Shown one piece after another: positions 1 through 11,335 of a stretch of DNA of 64,000 bases. Each line of letters starts with the position of its first letter. The stretch's first letter is position 1. The notes beneath the pieces were generated by a model that made no database searches, was not told the origin of the DNA, and was given only the letters and a program-made list of their open reading frames with translations. The stretch lies in NCBI GenBank assembly GCA_019925095.2, contig CM034397.1, positions 5,227,763-5,291,762 of the forward strand, written 5' to 3'. A program made the translations under genes and the position numbers. The DNA is from Dendrolimus kikuchii. Lineage: Eukaryota; Arthropoda; Insecta; Lepidoptera; Lasiocampidae.

Positions 1-106
1 CATACCCATGTGCACGCGTTGCCTTCCCGGATCAAGTTAGCGTACACGATTTGTGTTTATGTCAGCTAACTTGGCCCGGGAAGATGATCGTGCCCATGCG
101 TATATA
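1..106. repeat. Palindromic MITE-like repeat at the window edge
   Basis: The first 106 bases fold on themselves: a CTTCCCGG..CAAGTTAGC arm near 21-41 is matched in reverse by GCTAACTTGGCCCGGGAAG near 64-82, and the outer CATACCCATGTGCACG pairs imperfectly with the bases around 87-105. The left end may be cut by the window. It looks like a short inverted-repeat element; the family is not identified. Confidence 0.5.
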
Positions 107-2403
107 CTTCCCTACTTTTGTTACTATTTTTTTTTTCCTGTCTATTTTATATATTACAAGTTATACTATTTTAGGTCGGTAGAAAAATAATCGATCTTAT
201 TCATATCGAGTTAGAGTAAGCTTTTTTTATTTACATGCTTTTCTAGGCTTTAGGCTACATAGTAACATGACAAAGAATATAATTAAAGTAATTGTACGTC
301 CAATAAAAAAACTAAGTCGTAACACACTGCAATCACAGTTAGCCGCGTTGACGCCACCGGTATGTTATTATTACTAGAAAATCTAAATTAAAACTTTCAG
401 TACCGTTTTATTTAATATTTAAAAAACATTAACTAAATTAGTTATAAATGTCTCCTTTCTAATTTCGTTCATGAAATTTAAAAGGAGTTTGAGATATGCA
501 TATATGATATAGATATGTATCATACGATACACTTATATCGTCTTTATTTATAGTTACTGATAAAGAAAATTGAATTACCTACATACTTTAAAATATGCGA
601 TAAAAATGACGTCAAATCAGGCGACCCGTGGCAAACACAAACATGAGTTATGCGCTCCAATGTAACCAATCAATCAATGAACTAAAACGCTAATTAAGAG
701 ATTGTAATAGAAAATTAGAAATTATATTAATATTTCACAATATTTGTAAAAGTAATCCTTAGACATGTTTACTTATTGGAAAAGTAACTAGTAACAATTA
801 CAAGTAGTACAATTCGTGTGTTTGTAAATTAGTTTTATTGAGTTTTGAATTAATAAGGTTAAAAATTAAGTACCTCATTTTCTAAGGTTGTGACTCAGAC
901 GCATAAAGGTAGGGTTGAGAAGTTAATTTTCTTTGGTTTTTTTTTAAGACAGTAAAATATCTTAAAAAATAAAATATTACAAGGAAAGCTAACAAATAAA
1001 CTAAGTTTGTTTATTTCGTTTGTCTTTGCCCTAAATAAACTATTATTCTCCAATCGGAAATACTGATAGATCCGATATAAAAAGTGGTCTACGTTTATGT
1101 CCGTTACTGAAACTACATTTATACAAAAAAGAAAATCTATTCTTTTAAAGTTTATGTATACGAGAAACTGAATTTTAGTTTAATTGTTTTAAGGTAATTA
1201 AGTTTTTCATGAAAGCTGGTTCGTATTTCGCCAAGCGAATCAGCATTGCCATATAGTTTGGCAATCCAGCCAGCCTTCTGGGCACGCTTCCCTCTAACAA
1301 CGACGTTTTACATGTTTATATTAATTATTTTCTTTTTAGTATTTATTTTATTTTTCAGTGGCGCATAAATTCAAATGTTCTTAGATTTGTAAGATACCTA
1401 CTAGATTTTTAAGATAAATAGATAGGTAACAATTTATTACTCACCAAATATACAATTACAAAAATGCACGATAACAATATTGTCATGGTAGAAACAATAG
1501 GCGGCTTGTCGCTTACAGCAATCTCTTCCAGGCAACCTAGCTTAAGGAATAATTTAACCTAGTCCGACGATGAAGTGGTGCAGATGTTTAGGTAGAACGA
1601 AGAATATACATATTAATGAGTAGTTAGTATAATAATTAGGTATCATTATTTAAGAAAAACTAAAAGAGTCATCAAAAAAGGATGAAGTGTGTGCAGGTGT
1701 CGTGAGTTTACGATACGTATGAGTGCGCAAATTGTGGAAAGTATAAAGACGAAGGAATTCAAAACGTTCCTTAAGGTAAAGAGGACTACTAGGAATAAAT
1801 AACATGTTATAAAGTAGTGTGAGAATGTGAGTATTATGGCGAAAGTGAATAGGGAGCTACTTCATGAAATTTTCAATTCAAAAATTTCATGAAATTCAGA
1901 AACATGGTCATACTTTCGCAAGCAAAATATGAACTTAATGCAAAAATTCTAAGTCACTCAAGTTTATTTAGCTGTTATGTGCTTAAGTCAAGATATTAAG
2001 CATATACTTCGATTCTATAATAAAGAAAATTTCATTAAAATTACAAATCAAGTTCATTTGGGACTTTTAAATATTTTCTGTGCAAGTTATAATCAATGGC
2101 TTACATTGTAAGCGTGCGACAGATAAAGCAATGGAACAGGAAGACTGTATATGATATAAAACCGAATATAGACTCCAGTTATCTCGTTTTAAAGGTCATA
2201 GTTTGTAGCGTAGTAAATTATTTTTGATATTATGTTGCGTTCACATCTGTAACATTTTGGGCAATCCAGCGTCGTTGCGTTATGCCGATGCGCTAGTTTA
2301 GATGAAAAAACGGTTTTGTAATGATAATATTGAAGTATGGATTTGGTGTATGTATGTCTCTCGTTACGAAATAAGTTAATTATGAATTATAATAAGGCCC
2401 CCC
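107..2403. other. AT-rich DNA with no recognisable gene
   Basis: No open frame with a domain and no splice-bounded exon is visible. The stretch at 195-225 resembles one arm of the inverted repeat at 60.6 kb. The bases at 1500-1540 (CTTACAGCAATCTCTTCCAGGC) recur, diverged, near 36.70 kb and mark an old interspersed repeat. The rest is unassigned. Confidence 0.4.
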
Positions 2404-2935
2404 CCCCGCCTCCATGCTTGCCTTAGTCAGCCGGCACGGAGTGAAGATCGCTAGAGCTAAGACTCTAGCTCCAGGGGTGGAAGTGATAAATGGAATAACG
2501 TTAAAAGTAGCTTCAGTGAATCTGAATCCCACCTCTCTACACCCTTTAGCCACTCACACCCATGTTGCCCCTGTCTTATATGCCATTTTCTGGGGAGTGG
2601 CGAGTAGCCGTTTGCCCATTTTTTCATGTTCCCTGAACATTGCGAGGGGCAGAGGCCATAGTCCCCATGTACCCAAACTCCTAGTACCACTAGCAATTCA
2701 CCCCAATAGCCCGGTACTTTTTGTCCTCATTTCCCACAATATTCCTACACTGGCCGGAGCTTGTCCTTGGGTGCATTATTATATGGTGTAGATAGGGATA
2801 ATCGCCCATCAGTGTCATGCCACTTTTACGTTAAATTTGTCAAGGGGCCTCTACGTGTTGGTCTTCCTATGGCCCCACGCAAGCCCTCCAAAAGTCCGGG
2901 CAATTTTTATGACCGTTAGTCTTCAAACATACATT
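2404..2935. repeat. Decayed retroelement fragment, GC-richer than its surroundings
   Basis: A block much richer in G+C than its surroundings begins after a run of C. It includes the conserved-looking stretches AGGGATAATCGCC (2798-2810) and GGCCCCACGCAAGCCC (2871-2886), followed by TCCAAAAGTCCGGGCAA, which I recognise as typical of degraded lepidopteran LINE 3' regions. A 125-codon open frame covers 2414-2791 but has no recognisable domain and overlaps a frame on the other strand, so it is not called a gene. Confidence 0.45.
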
Positions 2936-2944
2936 AATAATAAT

Positions 2945-3168
2945 TGGTAAACAAACACACACATTGTATATCTCCAAGCTAAGCAAGTTATGCTTGTATT
3001 ATGGGTTACAACGGACCACTCTGTGACCGATCCCCAACACCCAGACCATAGAAATTAACAAAAAATTCCTTTTCGAAATTTACTATTCCAGGAATCGAAC
3101 CCGGCGCTTCTGCGTTCCAGCGATTTCGGCCGGCTAAGACTTAGCCCGCTCAACCACAGGCCGTCAAT
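2945..3168 (-). repeat. tRNA-derived SINE
   Basis: Read on the minus strand, a pol III B-box-like GGTTCGATTCC (about 3092-3103) follows an A-box-like GTGGTTGAGCGGG further upstream. A body containing GGGTGTTGGGGATCGGTC then leads to a GT-rich tail. A related copy on the plus strand is at 13.97-14.15 kb, and partial copies are at 3.32-3.43 kb and 40.4-40.5 kb. This is a SINE and not a tRNA gene: the cloverleaf is incomplete and the body extends far beyond tRNA length. Confidence 0.6.
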
Positions 3169-3315
3169 TATATGGACGAAAAGCATGAAATAAACACAGT
3201 ACACGTGTACACGTTTTAACGATGAAGGAAAACATCGCGATGAGACCTATAAATCGAGATAACCGATTCGTTAAACGCGCCAACTCGCCTTGATAACACA
3301 AGATAGATTTACTCT

Positions 3316-3426
3316 GGTTTAGGTGTCAGGGACTGCCCCATAGTTGCCGTCGTATCCATACTACCCGTAACACTGCTTAACGTAATTAGTTTGGAAATAT
3401 ACGATGTGTGTTTGCCTGTCGTTTAC
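3316..3426 (+). repeat. SINE 3' fragment
   Basis: The stretch GGTGTCAGGGACTGCCCC through TGTGTGTTTGCCTGTCG matches, with divergence, the second half of the SINE at 13.97-14.15 kb. The tRNA-like head is absent. Confidence 0.35.
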
Positions 3427-4449
3427 TTATTTTTTTAATATTTTGGTTGCATGTGTTTAATCTTTGCAGCACCATATACGTAGACTGTTAATTTTGAGAA
3501 GGCCACTCGTATCGCATTTTGGACTTTGATCTCACGTAAACAAACACTATTTATTAGAAACTACGTCACTCAATCAGGAGATCCGATAAGATAAAGTTTC
3601 AAGAATGTAATACGAACTGTTTATATTTGATTCACTTTCGTTTACATTCTACTTATATCCGATTGTGCTAAATCTTTATTCAGGATTTTACCTTAGAAAT
3701 TTAAAACAATCGATGTTCACTCAAAACTGCATTTAAAAGGTTCACATAGTATGAAGCCATTGCCGCCGATTTATATATCGTAAGAGACATTTGTACTTAA
3801 ATATATTGTTAGGTGGAAAAGGTATTTTTAACTATTAGGTACGTTTTTGTTTTAAGACTTTCAATTTTAGTAATATTACACTTTATTGAACCAAAAACTG
3901 AATGTCTTAAAAAAAATAATTGTTAAAAATATCATGCAACAAAAAAGTAGTCAAATACAAAAGTCGCTTACGATAAAATGGCGGCAAAGGCTCGATAAAT
4001 GTGCATTAGAAAACACATCTATACATCAATTTACATGCAAATTAGCTAATTGTAAAAGTGAAACCGTTGTAATATTGTTTTATTGTCTGAAACAGACAAG
4101 ACGGCCTTCATTGTTGAAGAAAAGCAACTATGTACATTTGGATAAAATACAAAGAAAACAAATTCATACTACGTAAACCAAGTCGGTGACCACCCGTAGT
4201 TTGCCAAGACCCCTCTCCTCTAGTTTTTACGTAGTAATTCATAAATATGGTTTTAAATAATTTTTTGTAAACAGAAAGTTAAAAAAAATATTTTGCTCAT
4301 TAGCCGTTTAAAAATCGCTAAAAGCTAAGTGTCATATTTGAATATAGCTTTAAAAAGGGTGAGATTTCCACTACGTGACGAAAAAGTGATCGTATTTCGT
4401 AGCTTGAGTACGTTTGGATGACTCACTCTTCCTTCCCTCTATCCAATTC
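3427..4449. other. No recognised gene; one unidentified open frame
   Basis: An open frame of 96 codons lies at 3886-4176 on the plus strand. It is basic and has no motif I recognise. The AG before it at 3869-3870 would place a TAA immediately at the exon start in this frame, so it does not follow the phase-1 pattern of the zinc-finger exons. It is probably chance. Confidence 0.3.
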
Positions 4450-4575
4450 ACTCTAAAAGCAGGCAACACTTTGGCTTCGGCCCTAGCCCCCTAGTGTTGT
4501 AAGCATCTATAGGCGCCAATAACCACTTTAGGTGGGCCGTCTGCCTGTTAACCAGCTTCGCAATAAAAAAATAAG
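4450..4575 (+). repeat. 3' end of the short interspersed family A
   Basis: The bases ending in TTTAGGTGGGCCGTCTGCCTG, then CAATAAAAAAATAAG, match the 3' ends of the copies at 55.1-55.4 kb and 56.7-56.9 kb. It has an A-rich tail and is a diverged fragment. Confidence 0.5.
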
Positions 4576-4639
4576 GTCTTTAGATTTCAGAACATTAGAT
4601 ATAATATTATAAAATTATTTTAAGTACGAAAATTATGTA

Positions 4640-4975
4640 TTTCGAAAGAAATGTTATTATCGCTCTTCAAAATAATCTGAAACTACTGAAAGGATTTAAA
4701 TGAAACTCAGCATATATCTCTATACTTATATCCCGGGTCGTAACTTAGGATACTTTTATCCTGATAAATGACGTGGGTTCTGTGGGATAGACTAAAATGG
4801 CGAAAAAGATGGCGTTGCGATCGCATCTTTTTTGGGAACTACCGAACGTATATGATTGAAACTTGACATAGTGTTGGCTTATAATGCGAGTTAACACTTA
4901 GAACAGTTTTTATTCCAACAAGTCATGTCGTTTCTATGGAATAAACGGATTAGCAAAAGTATCAAATAAATTACC
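4640..4975. repeat. Interspersed repeat D, copy 1
   Basis: The segment includes ATATCCCGGG near 4728-4737 and TTCTATGGAATAAACGGATTAGC near 4931-4953. The same elements recur in opposite orientation at 58.97-59.24 kb (GCTAATCCGTTTATTCCATAGAA, then CCCCGGGATATAAGC). The class is unknown. Confidence 0.5.
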
Positions 4976-5582
4976 GTGCTGAACGTTAAAACGTAGTTTT
5001 ATTATTTATTATAAAAGTATAAGTATTCATTGTATTACTTCAAATCAGGTTGGCTGTGACTCGCCTCTGTTCCGCTGCGCAGCTGTGTAGACTATATGGA
5101 CATTAAAGTTTTAAGTAAAACGCTTAATTAAATAATTATGTGATTAACATATAAGAAGTTAAGGCAAAAATCAGATTTACACGTTTTAATTGCACCAATT
5201 AAAGAATAAACTGCATATAACGAAACTTATCTCTTTATTTAAAAATAACATTTGAGAATATATAAAGAATTATATCAATTTAGTAACACTTAGTTGGATC
5301 CTCGTCAAAAGTAACTTAGCAAACACACATTGGCATCTACGTTTCCGTTGATGTTTTCATAGTACCACTGAAATATTGTTGATAATTAATACCCAATCGA
5401 CCACATTATTTTTTAATACCAATATAAGTTTCCAAAAACGATTTCTCATGGCTTAAAATTTATGCATTGCCCTGTAGATGTTTTATTAACAATTGTGATT
5501 GCCAAGAGTTTTGACTAATGCCTAGTATATCTTATTTCATCCATTCATTTGCTTGCCCTGTAAATCTGATCATATTGTCGAT
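4976..5582. other. No recognised gene
   Basis: It starts with a fragment resembling the Penelope-like terminal repeat (CGTTAAAACGTAGTTTTATT, about 4983-5002). The remainder is unassigned AT-rich DNA. The bases near 5500-5520 (GATTGCCAAGAGTTTTGACTA) reappear near 5784-5802, an old local duplication. Confidence 0.3.
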
Positions 5583-5725
5583 TCCAGACAAATTAACCAA
5601 ACTGATTCAAGGCATAGTACTGAAAGCACACTGGCAACGACATTGAAGGATTCAATTCATGTATATGGAGATCACTTTGGTTGATTCACCCTAATTGAAA
5701 GAGAGAACTATCTAATATCGGCTTA
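5583..5725. repeat. Interspersed repeat E, copy 1
   Basis: The run AAATTAACCAAACTGATTC followed by GTACTGAAAGCACAC and TTTGGTTGATTC is matched, with many differences, by 14.65-14.79 kb. The ends are weakly inverted (AACCAAA against TTTGGTT), as expected for a small inverted-repeat transposon. Confidence 0.4.
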
Positions 5726-7234
5726 ACGTGATGTAGAATAACATTTTTTATAAAAAATAATCACCAGCAATCATGATTGTGGTTGCTAAGAGTTTTGACT
5801 ATAGTGTTGCCTATTGTAATAATTCTTGCTTTGCATTTGTTTTTCCTTTGCTGGGTGCATTGCCATCTTATCTTGCCACTGTCCCTGGAGTGGATCACGA
5901 AACTGAAGCGTCCGATTTCCATTCTTGGCCTGCCCCTTATAGTCGTCGTGAACTTTACTAAATCTGAAAGTTTTTGTATGGATTAAACAGTGACTTATCA
6001 AATTTTGATTCACAATTATAGGAACGCTGGGACCGCAACTGTCAAAATGTTATAGGTCACTTTACGCAGATGTGGCGATAGAAGTAATGCATTATTTGTG
6101 ATGCGATATAGTTTTTTAATTGTTAATGATCACATTTATTTGATAAGAACTTTATTTTCAATGCTTTAAATGAGACTCGTTCGGCCACAGTCACTACTTT
6201 TAAAATTGTCACGGTTCAGTCACGCGAATTCGGAACTGAGTCCTGCGGATCCAGTTTTCCAGGAAAAAGAATTATCCTGTCAGTTATGTCTTTTACTACT
6301 TATACATTCAAATTCACTATCTTTACATAGTAACAAAGTCGCTTTCCGCGTCTGTCTGTATATCAGCTAACTCCTAAAACACGCAACGGAACTTTAATCA
6401 GTTTTCACCATCAGTTAGGTATTTTTTTATATATTTTAACTTTTACCCGTGGCTTCGCTCATGATATATAAAACCTCATCAAGTTTTTATGTAAGTAAAA
6501 TAGAACTACTTAACTGCATATGAACTGTGGAGTAGCCGCGAGTAAAACTCCAGTAGGGAATAAAGGGCATTCGGCTTTGTTTGATCGCTCAATTATGTGA
6601 TCTGGTCAATGATGGTGTCAAAATTTATCCGATTTCCTACGATAAAGGGTACATTGCATCTCCGTTATCAAAGTACCTACATTCTTACATACATATATAC
6701 CAAATTTCAAGATAAATCATAAATAGATAATTTACGCTAAATTATAAATTTGTTCTTTGTTATTTATTTTCGAATGACCAAATTATTATCAAATTGTGTT
6801 GCTAATCAAATGAAGTTCAATATCGATGTAAATAAACAAAACTGTAGACTTAAAATAGTAGATTCTTGGACGATTCATTAGATCAACCCACACATTTTAT
6901 GCCTCGATAGGCATTATTAGTGATATTTAGATAACCAAGCAACATATAATAATCATCCTTATATTCCTCATGTTAAGGTTTACTTTTCGGCTATCATATA
7001 CTAATGATATCAATTACGATTGATCTCGCTTTTATTAATCAATCGATGGACCCGTCTTGTTGCAATGTCGGCTGTGGGTGTTATTGGTGTCAAATAAAAT
7101 AGAGCCTTAATTGATAACAGATTTAAGATCAAATTGAAATTAAAAAGATGACTAAAATCGTATCATATGAAGTTGTTACTTGTCGATTACTAATAACTGC
7201 CGTATGAGATTGTACCATTAATGTACAATCTCAT
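5726..7234. other. No recognised gene
   Basis: Open frames of 60-75 codons here overlap one another on both strands and have no domain. Nothing else is recognised. Confidence 0.3.
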
Positions 7235-7480
7235 ACGGACAAAATAGGTAGGCCGAATCCCGAACTTTCAAAGTGAAACCTGCTAAAGGAAACCGCCGAT
7301 CGAGCCGCAGTGCGTTACGAGAGCTTAGTATTAACAAATCGCATTATTACAGATAAATTTTAAAGTGAAATTGTTTCCAATGGATACATTACTATTAGCC
7401 ACATGTATACCAGGTACATAAGTTTACACACACAAAATAGTATGCGTCTATACTTTTATTCGTCTGGGTAAACAATAAAA
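7235..7480 (+). repeat. Dispersed duplicate with 10.46-10.77 kb
   Basis: The order of short identities (ACAAAATAG, CGAACTTTCA-like, GTGAA.CC.GCTAA, GCCGAT, TTAGTATTAA, then a T-rich CTATACTTTTATT) is shared with 10.46-10.77 kb at moderate divergence. Immediately upstream, CCGTATGAGATTGTACATT-like arms at about 7200-7240 form a perfect short palindrome. Confidence 0.4.
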
Positions 7481-7806
7481 ACTCCTGCACAAGGTAAAAC
7501 GACTCCTGCGGGGATGTTCTAAGCATGCAAATGACGGATCCAAAGCACATCCAGAGCGAAGAAAAATGGGATGTAATTAATATAAACCTTATTCTGATTG
7601 TGGATCAAACCCAAATAAATGTACGTCGGCAATATGCGATTAGTGTCCTATAGATAATTATAACCTTTCCACCACAATTATTAAACATCGTTACATTTAA
7701 CAAAATCATATCAATAATATTAGCATGCAATACGAAAAGTGTAACTAATAAGTACTTATTAACGAATGCCTTGCATAACATTTTTGAGTATTTTGAGCAC
7801 TAACAA

Positions 7807-7925
7807 TTCACATGTCCGTCTTTGTCTTCCGTAATCACGGGTACTGAAAAGTGACTGAAACGTCGAAACAAGAATCAAATAAAATGCCGCACTTACAACC
7901 GTTAAAACGTAGTTTTAATTATGTG
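7807..7925 (-). repeat. Solo remnant of a Penelope-like terminal repeat
   Basis: The bases GTCTTTGTCTTCCGTAATCACG, then TACTGAAAAGTGACTGAAACGTCG and GTTAAAACGTAGTTTTA match the right end of the Penelope-like element at 33.22-33.33 kb with scattered changes. No coding part remains. Confidence 0.6.
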
Positions 7926-9258
7926 TGATAGTCCTTTAAAACTTAAGAAAATATTATGTAACATGTCGAAGCTAGAGTTCGTAGTACAGACTCCTGTAAG
8001 AAAGTTCTGCACCACGTAGTTTTGTCGTCAAATATTTATTTTCCACTCTCACCACGTGGTCATTTCCTAGTTTTTGATAATATCCAATTTTCTTGAACAT
8101 TGGGATGTTAACGAGCTTGATTCTTTTTCATTATCAAATAATTTAGATTACATTTATCACCTTACAAAATGGTCGTCCTTGATTTTATGCGAAAGCATTG
8201 CTTAGTGTTATGGTTAATATTATATCATCAAGTCACAACTTTAACGATTCAACTCCTGAATGATTACAGAGCATATAAGACTATTAATTTATTGTCATAT
8301 TTCAAACCTAATATAATAAATACGGCTTGTGCAAATTTCCACGTGGGTAAGTAGCAAGCATTTAGCACTTTGAAAAATGTTTCTTATATTAATACATTTC
8401 TTTTATTTATGTTTTAAATGCTCTTCTGGTGGAAATGGACTTTCCATAATTATTACACCATAAAAACATTTAGAGAACGTAATTCGTGTTAAGAACAGGT
8501 TAGAAAAGAAAAATCCCACTAAAATATTTATTACATTATTTATTTCTTTTAAAATTTATGTATTTGGTTTATATAAATCTTTATAAGGCACTATATGTAT
8601 GGACCAAGTTATGCAGAACCTATCAGAGAACTATAATAAAAAGATACGTAATAGATCAGCGAAACGACAAAAAAAATTACAATTGCTATTAAAATTTATA
8701 ACATAATTAAAATTATGTTATAAATGTTAATGGCAATAGCGCTATTTTTGTTAGAATAAATCTCAAGAAAGTACTTCTGCAAAACTGGTCAATAGGTACA
8801 ATGGTTGTCCTTACTTCATTGTTTAAAAACTTATTCAACATTATTTTTGTCAATCAATTCATATAATATTTTGTAAACACAATTACAAAGCTATCTACAG
8901 ATAGTGAGTGGCAAAAGTAAGATCATTTATAATGCTTTACGTTAAATATAGGCAATTTACTTCTAAGAAGTTTCTTTATCACAATACTTGCTACAGCTGA
9001 TAACTTTTATTTCGTGGTTCATATTGTAGTAGAGTATTTTTGAAAGATTTTCGTTTAGGAATCTCATGTTTGGAGTTCCTACTTTTCTACCAACATTCCC
9101 TCGCACTGTAAAATTCCACAAAAAATATTTTTGTTTATAAGCGGCAACAAAGAACAGAGTCCAATTTTAATATTTTTTTATTATTTAAAATTAGGATTAT
9201 GAAAAAGAATTAAATTGAGTTAAATAGCTTTTGCAAATATTTTTTATGTCAAAATACA
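7926..9258. other. No recognised gene
   Basis: AT-rich DNA. The 61-codon open frame at 8169-8354 shows no domain and no plausible splice context. Confidence 0.3.
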
Positions 9259-9400
9259 AAGAACAGACGAGCGTGCATGTCAAGAGTTATGAATGTCAAA
9301 GAAGCAAGTGAGGTGTGTAAGAATAAGCCTGAATGGCGCTCTGCTGTTCGTGCCTACCCCGCAAGGGAACTGGCGTGAAGTTATGTATGTATGTATGTAA
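9259..9400 (+). mobile_element. 5'-truncated RTE-like LINE, copy 1
   Basis: This is the last 140 bases of the LINE family whose longest copies are at 47.4 and 63.5 kb. It encodes the family's C-terminal residues ending in ARELA and ends in a (TATG)n tail. AAAATACAAAGA is present on both sides, a 12-bp target-site duplication. Confidence 0.85.
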
Positions 9401-9779
9401 AATACAAAGATGATGACATTAATTTTATGGCTTCGCTAAATTTGTAATATGTACCTGTTAACCGAATTTGAGTAAAAACAACGAAAACAAAAATTAAACC
9501 TTTTGATTAAAAAAAACACTACGTTTTCACAAAAGGCTACCTGCCTGATCCCTACCTCTTTATAATTGGCGAGAGCATTTAACCAAGTCAACATCACGTA
9601 AATATCAAAGAAATTCAATGCTTGTTTACAATATTTAAATATAATAATTACCTATAATAATCTTCGTTATATACACCGTACCTGGAATAATGTTGAGATG
9701 CGACATTGTTAATAACGTTAAACATTGATAGATACCTCATGTATATACACTATTATAGGTAAAAATTACCAGCGTTATT

Positions 9780-10165
9780 CTTTCACGCTATAATTAAGTT
9801 ACATTTGGACATAGTCACTAATACTAACATTATCCCAAATAGAGCAGGGGCATTAAGTAAAAAGATAATCACTTATCGCAACGTATGTTCGTATTAAAAC
9901 GCTAATTCTAATTTCTTATCTGGGATTGCCATAACACAATTTCATTTACTAAAGTGTGATTTACATTTGCATCAGTTAAGTAGCGCGAAACTGGCGAGTT
10001 AAATCCTTAGCCTGATTTCGACAGATATTTTCCAGTTTAGTTGTCGATTAATGTCCATCCAAGCGATGATATGGATTTATTCGCGAGTTAACTAACTATA
10101 CTTAACTAACGCAAATGACATTTGTTACTGAGGCTCTATAAAAATAAACTAATTTTATATGACTG
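9780..10165 (+). repeat. Dispersed duplicate block, copy 1, followed by a TATA-like motif
   Basis: The block shares TGATTTACATTTG, GCGAAACTGGCGAGTTAA (18 identical bases), AGATATTTTCCA and AAGTTAACTA in the same order with 27.10-27.41 kb. Each copy is followed within about 50-120 bases by a TATA-like box: CTCTATAAAAATAA here and CCCTATAAAAGATC there. It could be an old repeat or a duplicated promoter region; the sequence alone does not decide. Confidence 0.4.
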
Positions 10166-10454
10166 CTTAAATTTTGTTTGAGGAACTTAGTTTCATTAAG
10201 TTAAGGTTTAATGTTTAAACACAATATTAAGAAATGCAAGTTAATAAGTTACAAAACAAAAAGTGCGTGTTGTTTTGTCAGTATTATACATGTTATTACA
10301 CTGCTTGTAACTTTATTTATTAATAATAGTCATATTATAAAAAGTAGTACTAGAACACGAACTTTATTTTCACATTCACATTTGGTCAATGTCTTACATC
10401 ACTACAGCGGATGAACCGGTCAATGATGGAATTCGCTTACTTAGAAGCTCAGAA

Positions 10455-10770
10455 CGAACAAAATAGCTAGACCGAGCCTCGAGCTTTCAGAGTGAAGCCG
10501 GCTAAGGTGTGCCGATTTTGGAATAGGAAGCCGATTGCGCCGGAAAGCGTTAGGACTATTTAGTATTAAATAATCGAATTAATAGGGATAAATGTGGTAT
10601 GGTATATAGTGTGGTAGTTTCCAGTGCATACAATAAATACTATTAACCACGCAGAGGTAAAATACGTGTTTACTACATTACTTTATGCACACAAGTTTTA
10701 AAATAACTCATATGACAGTTTTGTTCGCTCAAGCTCCATCTATACTTTTATTTGTTTGCCGGGGCTTAGA
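10455..10770 (+). repeat. Dispersed duplicate with 7.24-7.48 kb
   Basis: This is the second copy of the block described at 7.24 kb, with the same order of short identities and the same approximate spacing. Neither copy holds a coding frame I trust. Confidence 0.4.
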
Positions 10771-11114
10771 AGGCTCCGGTAATGTAATAAGCTTTGATAC
10801 GGAGTGCTTATGTAGAAACAGTTGCGTTAAAACTTTTACTGTAGATTTTTATTTGAGTTCCAAGAGCCTGGCCACGACATTTTAAGTCGTGACAGGACGA
10901 AAACTCCTGCGTTTCTAATGATCACAACAGCTGTGCTTCGTACATTTTATGATCTTAACTACTTTTATTCTTCCCATCGCCGCGTGAAGTCGCGTCATGC
11001 TTAGTTATGGCAAATATCCATAAGCTCGTCCCCGGACCGTAACGCTTTAGATGTAGTTTAGTATCCGTTGCATGCATTCGTTAAGTCTTTTTATTTTGCA
11101 TCATTCAGCAGTTT

Positions 11115-11335
11115 TAACACCAAAGGCGCTACTCGTGTGCTGCCGCACTCCGCTACTGGAACCTGACCAGTAATGCCAGAACAGACCTCAAAGTTCTTAT
11201 TGCGGCATAATCTAGACCAGGGGTGGTAATCATCCAGACAGACCACCTGACTGTGGGTTGTTTTGTCGCCTCTTACAACAAGTCCTCCGGCCGCCAGAAA
11301 TTGTATTTTTTCTCCGTTCCTGCACGAGTACTAGT
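11115..11335 (-). repeat. Short interspersed family A, minus-strand copy
   Basis: The minus strand reads CGTGCAGGAACGGAGAAA, a (T)TTCTGGCGGCCGGAGG segment, GTAAGAGGCGACAAAACAACCCA, and CTAGATTATGCCGC. The same order is found at 34.1, 43.8, 55.1 and 56.7 kb. It has no coding capacity and is probably a SINE or a recurrent LINE 3' end. Confidence 0.65.

Noticed and set aside
2414..2791. 125-codon open frame
   Set aside because: It lies in a GC-richer decayed repeat, has no domain and overlaps a frame on the other strand.
3060..3170. tRNA gene on the minus strand
   Set aside because: Box A and box B are present, but the cloverleaf is incomplete and the body continues as a SINE with relatives at 14 and 40 kb.
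3886..4176. 96-codon frame as an extra alternative exon
   Set aside because: The only upstream AG gives an immediate stop in this frame, it does not have phase 1, and no zinc-ligand pattern is present.
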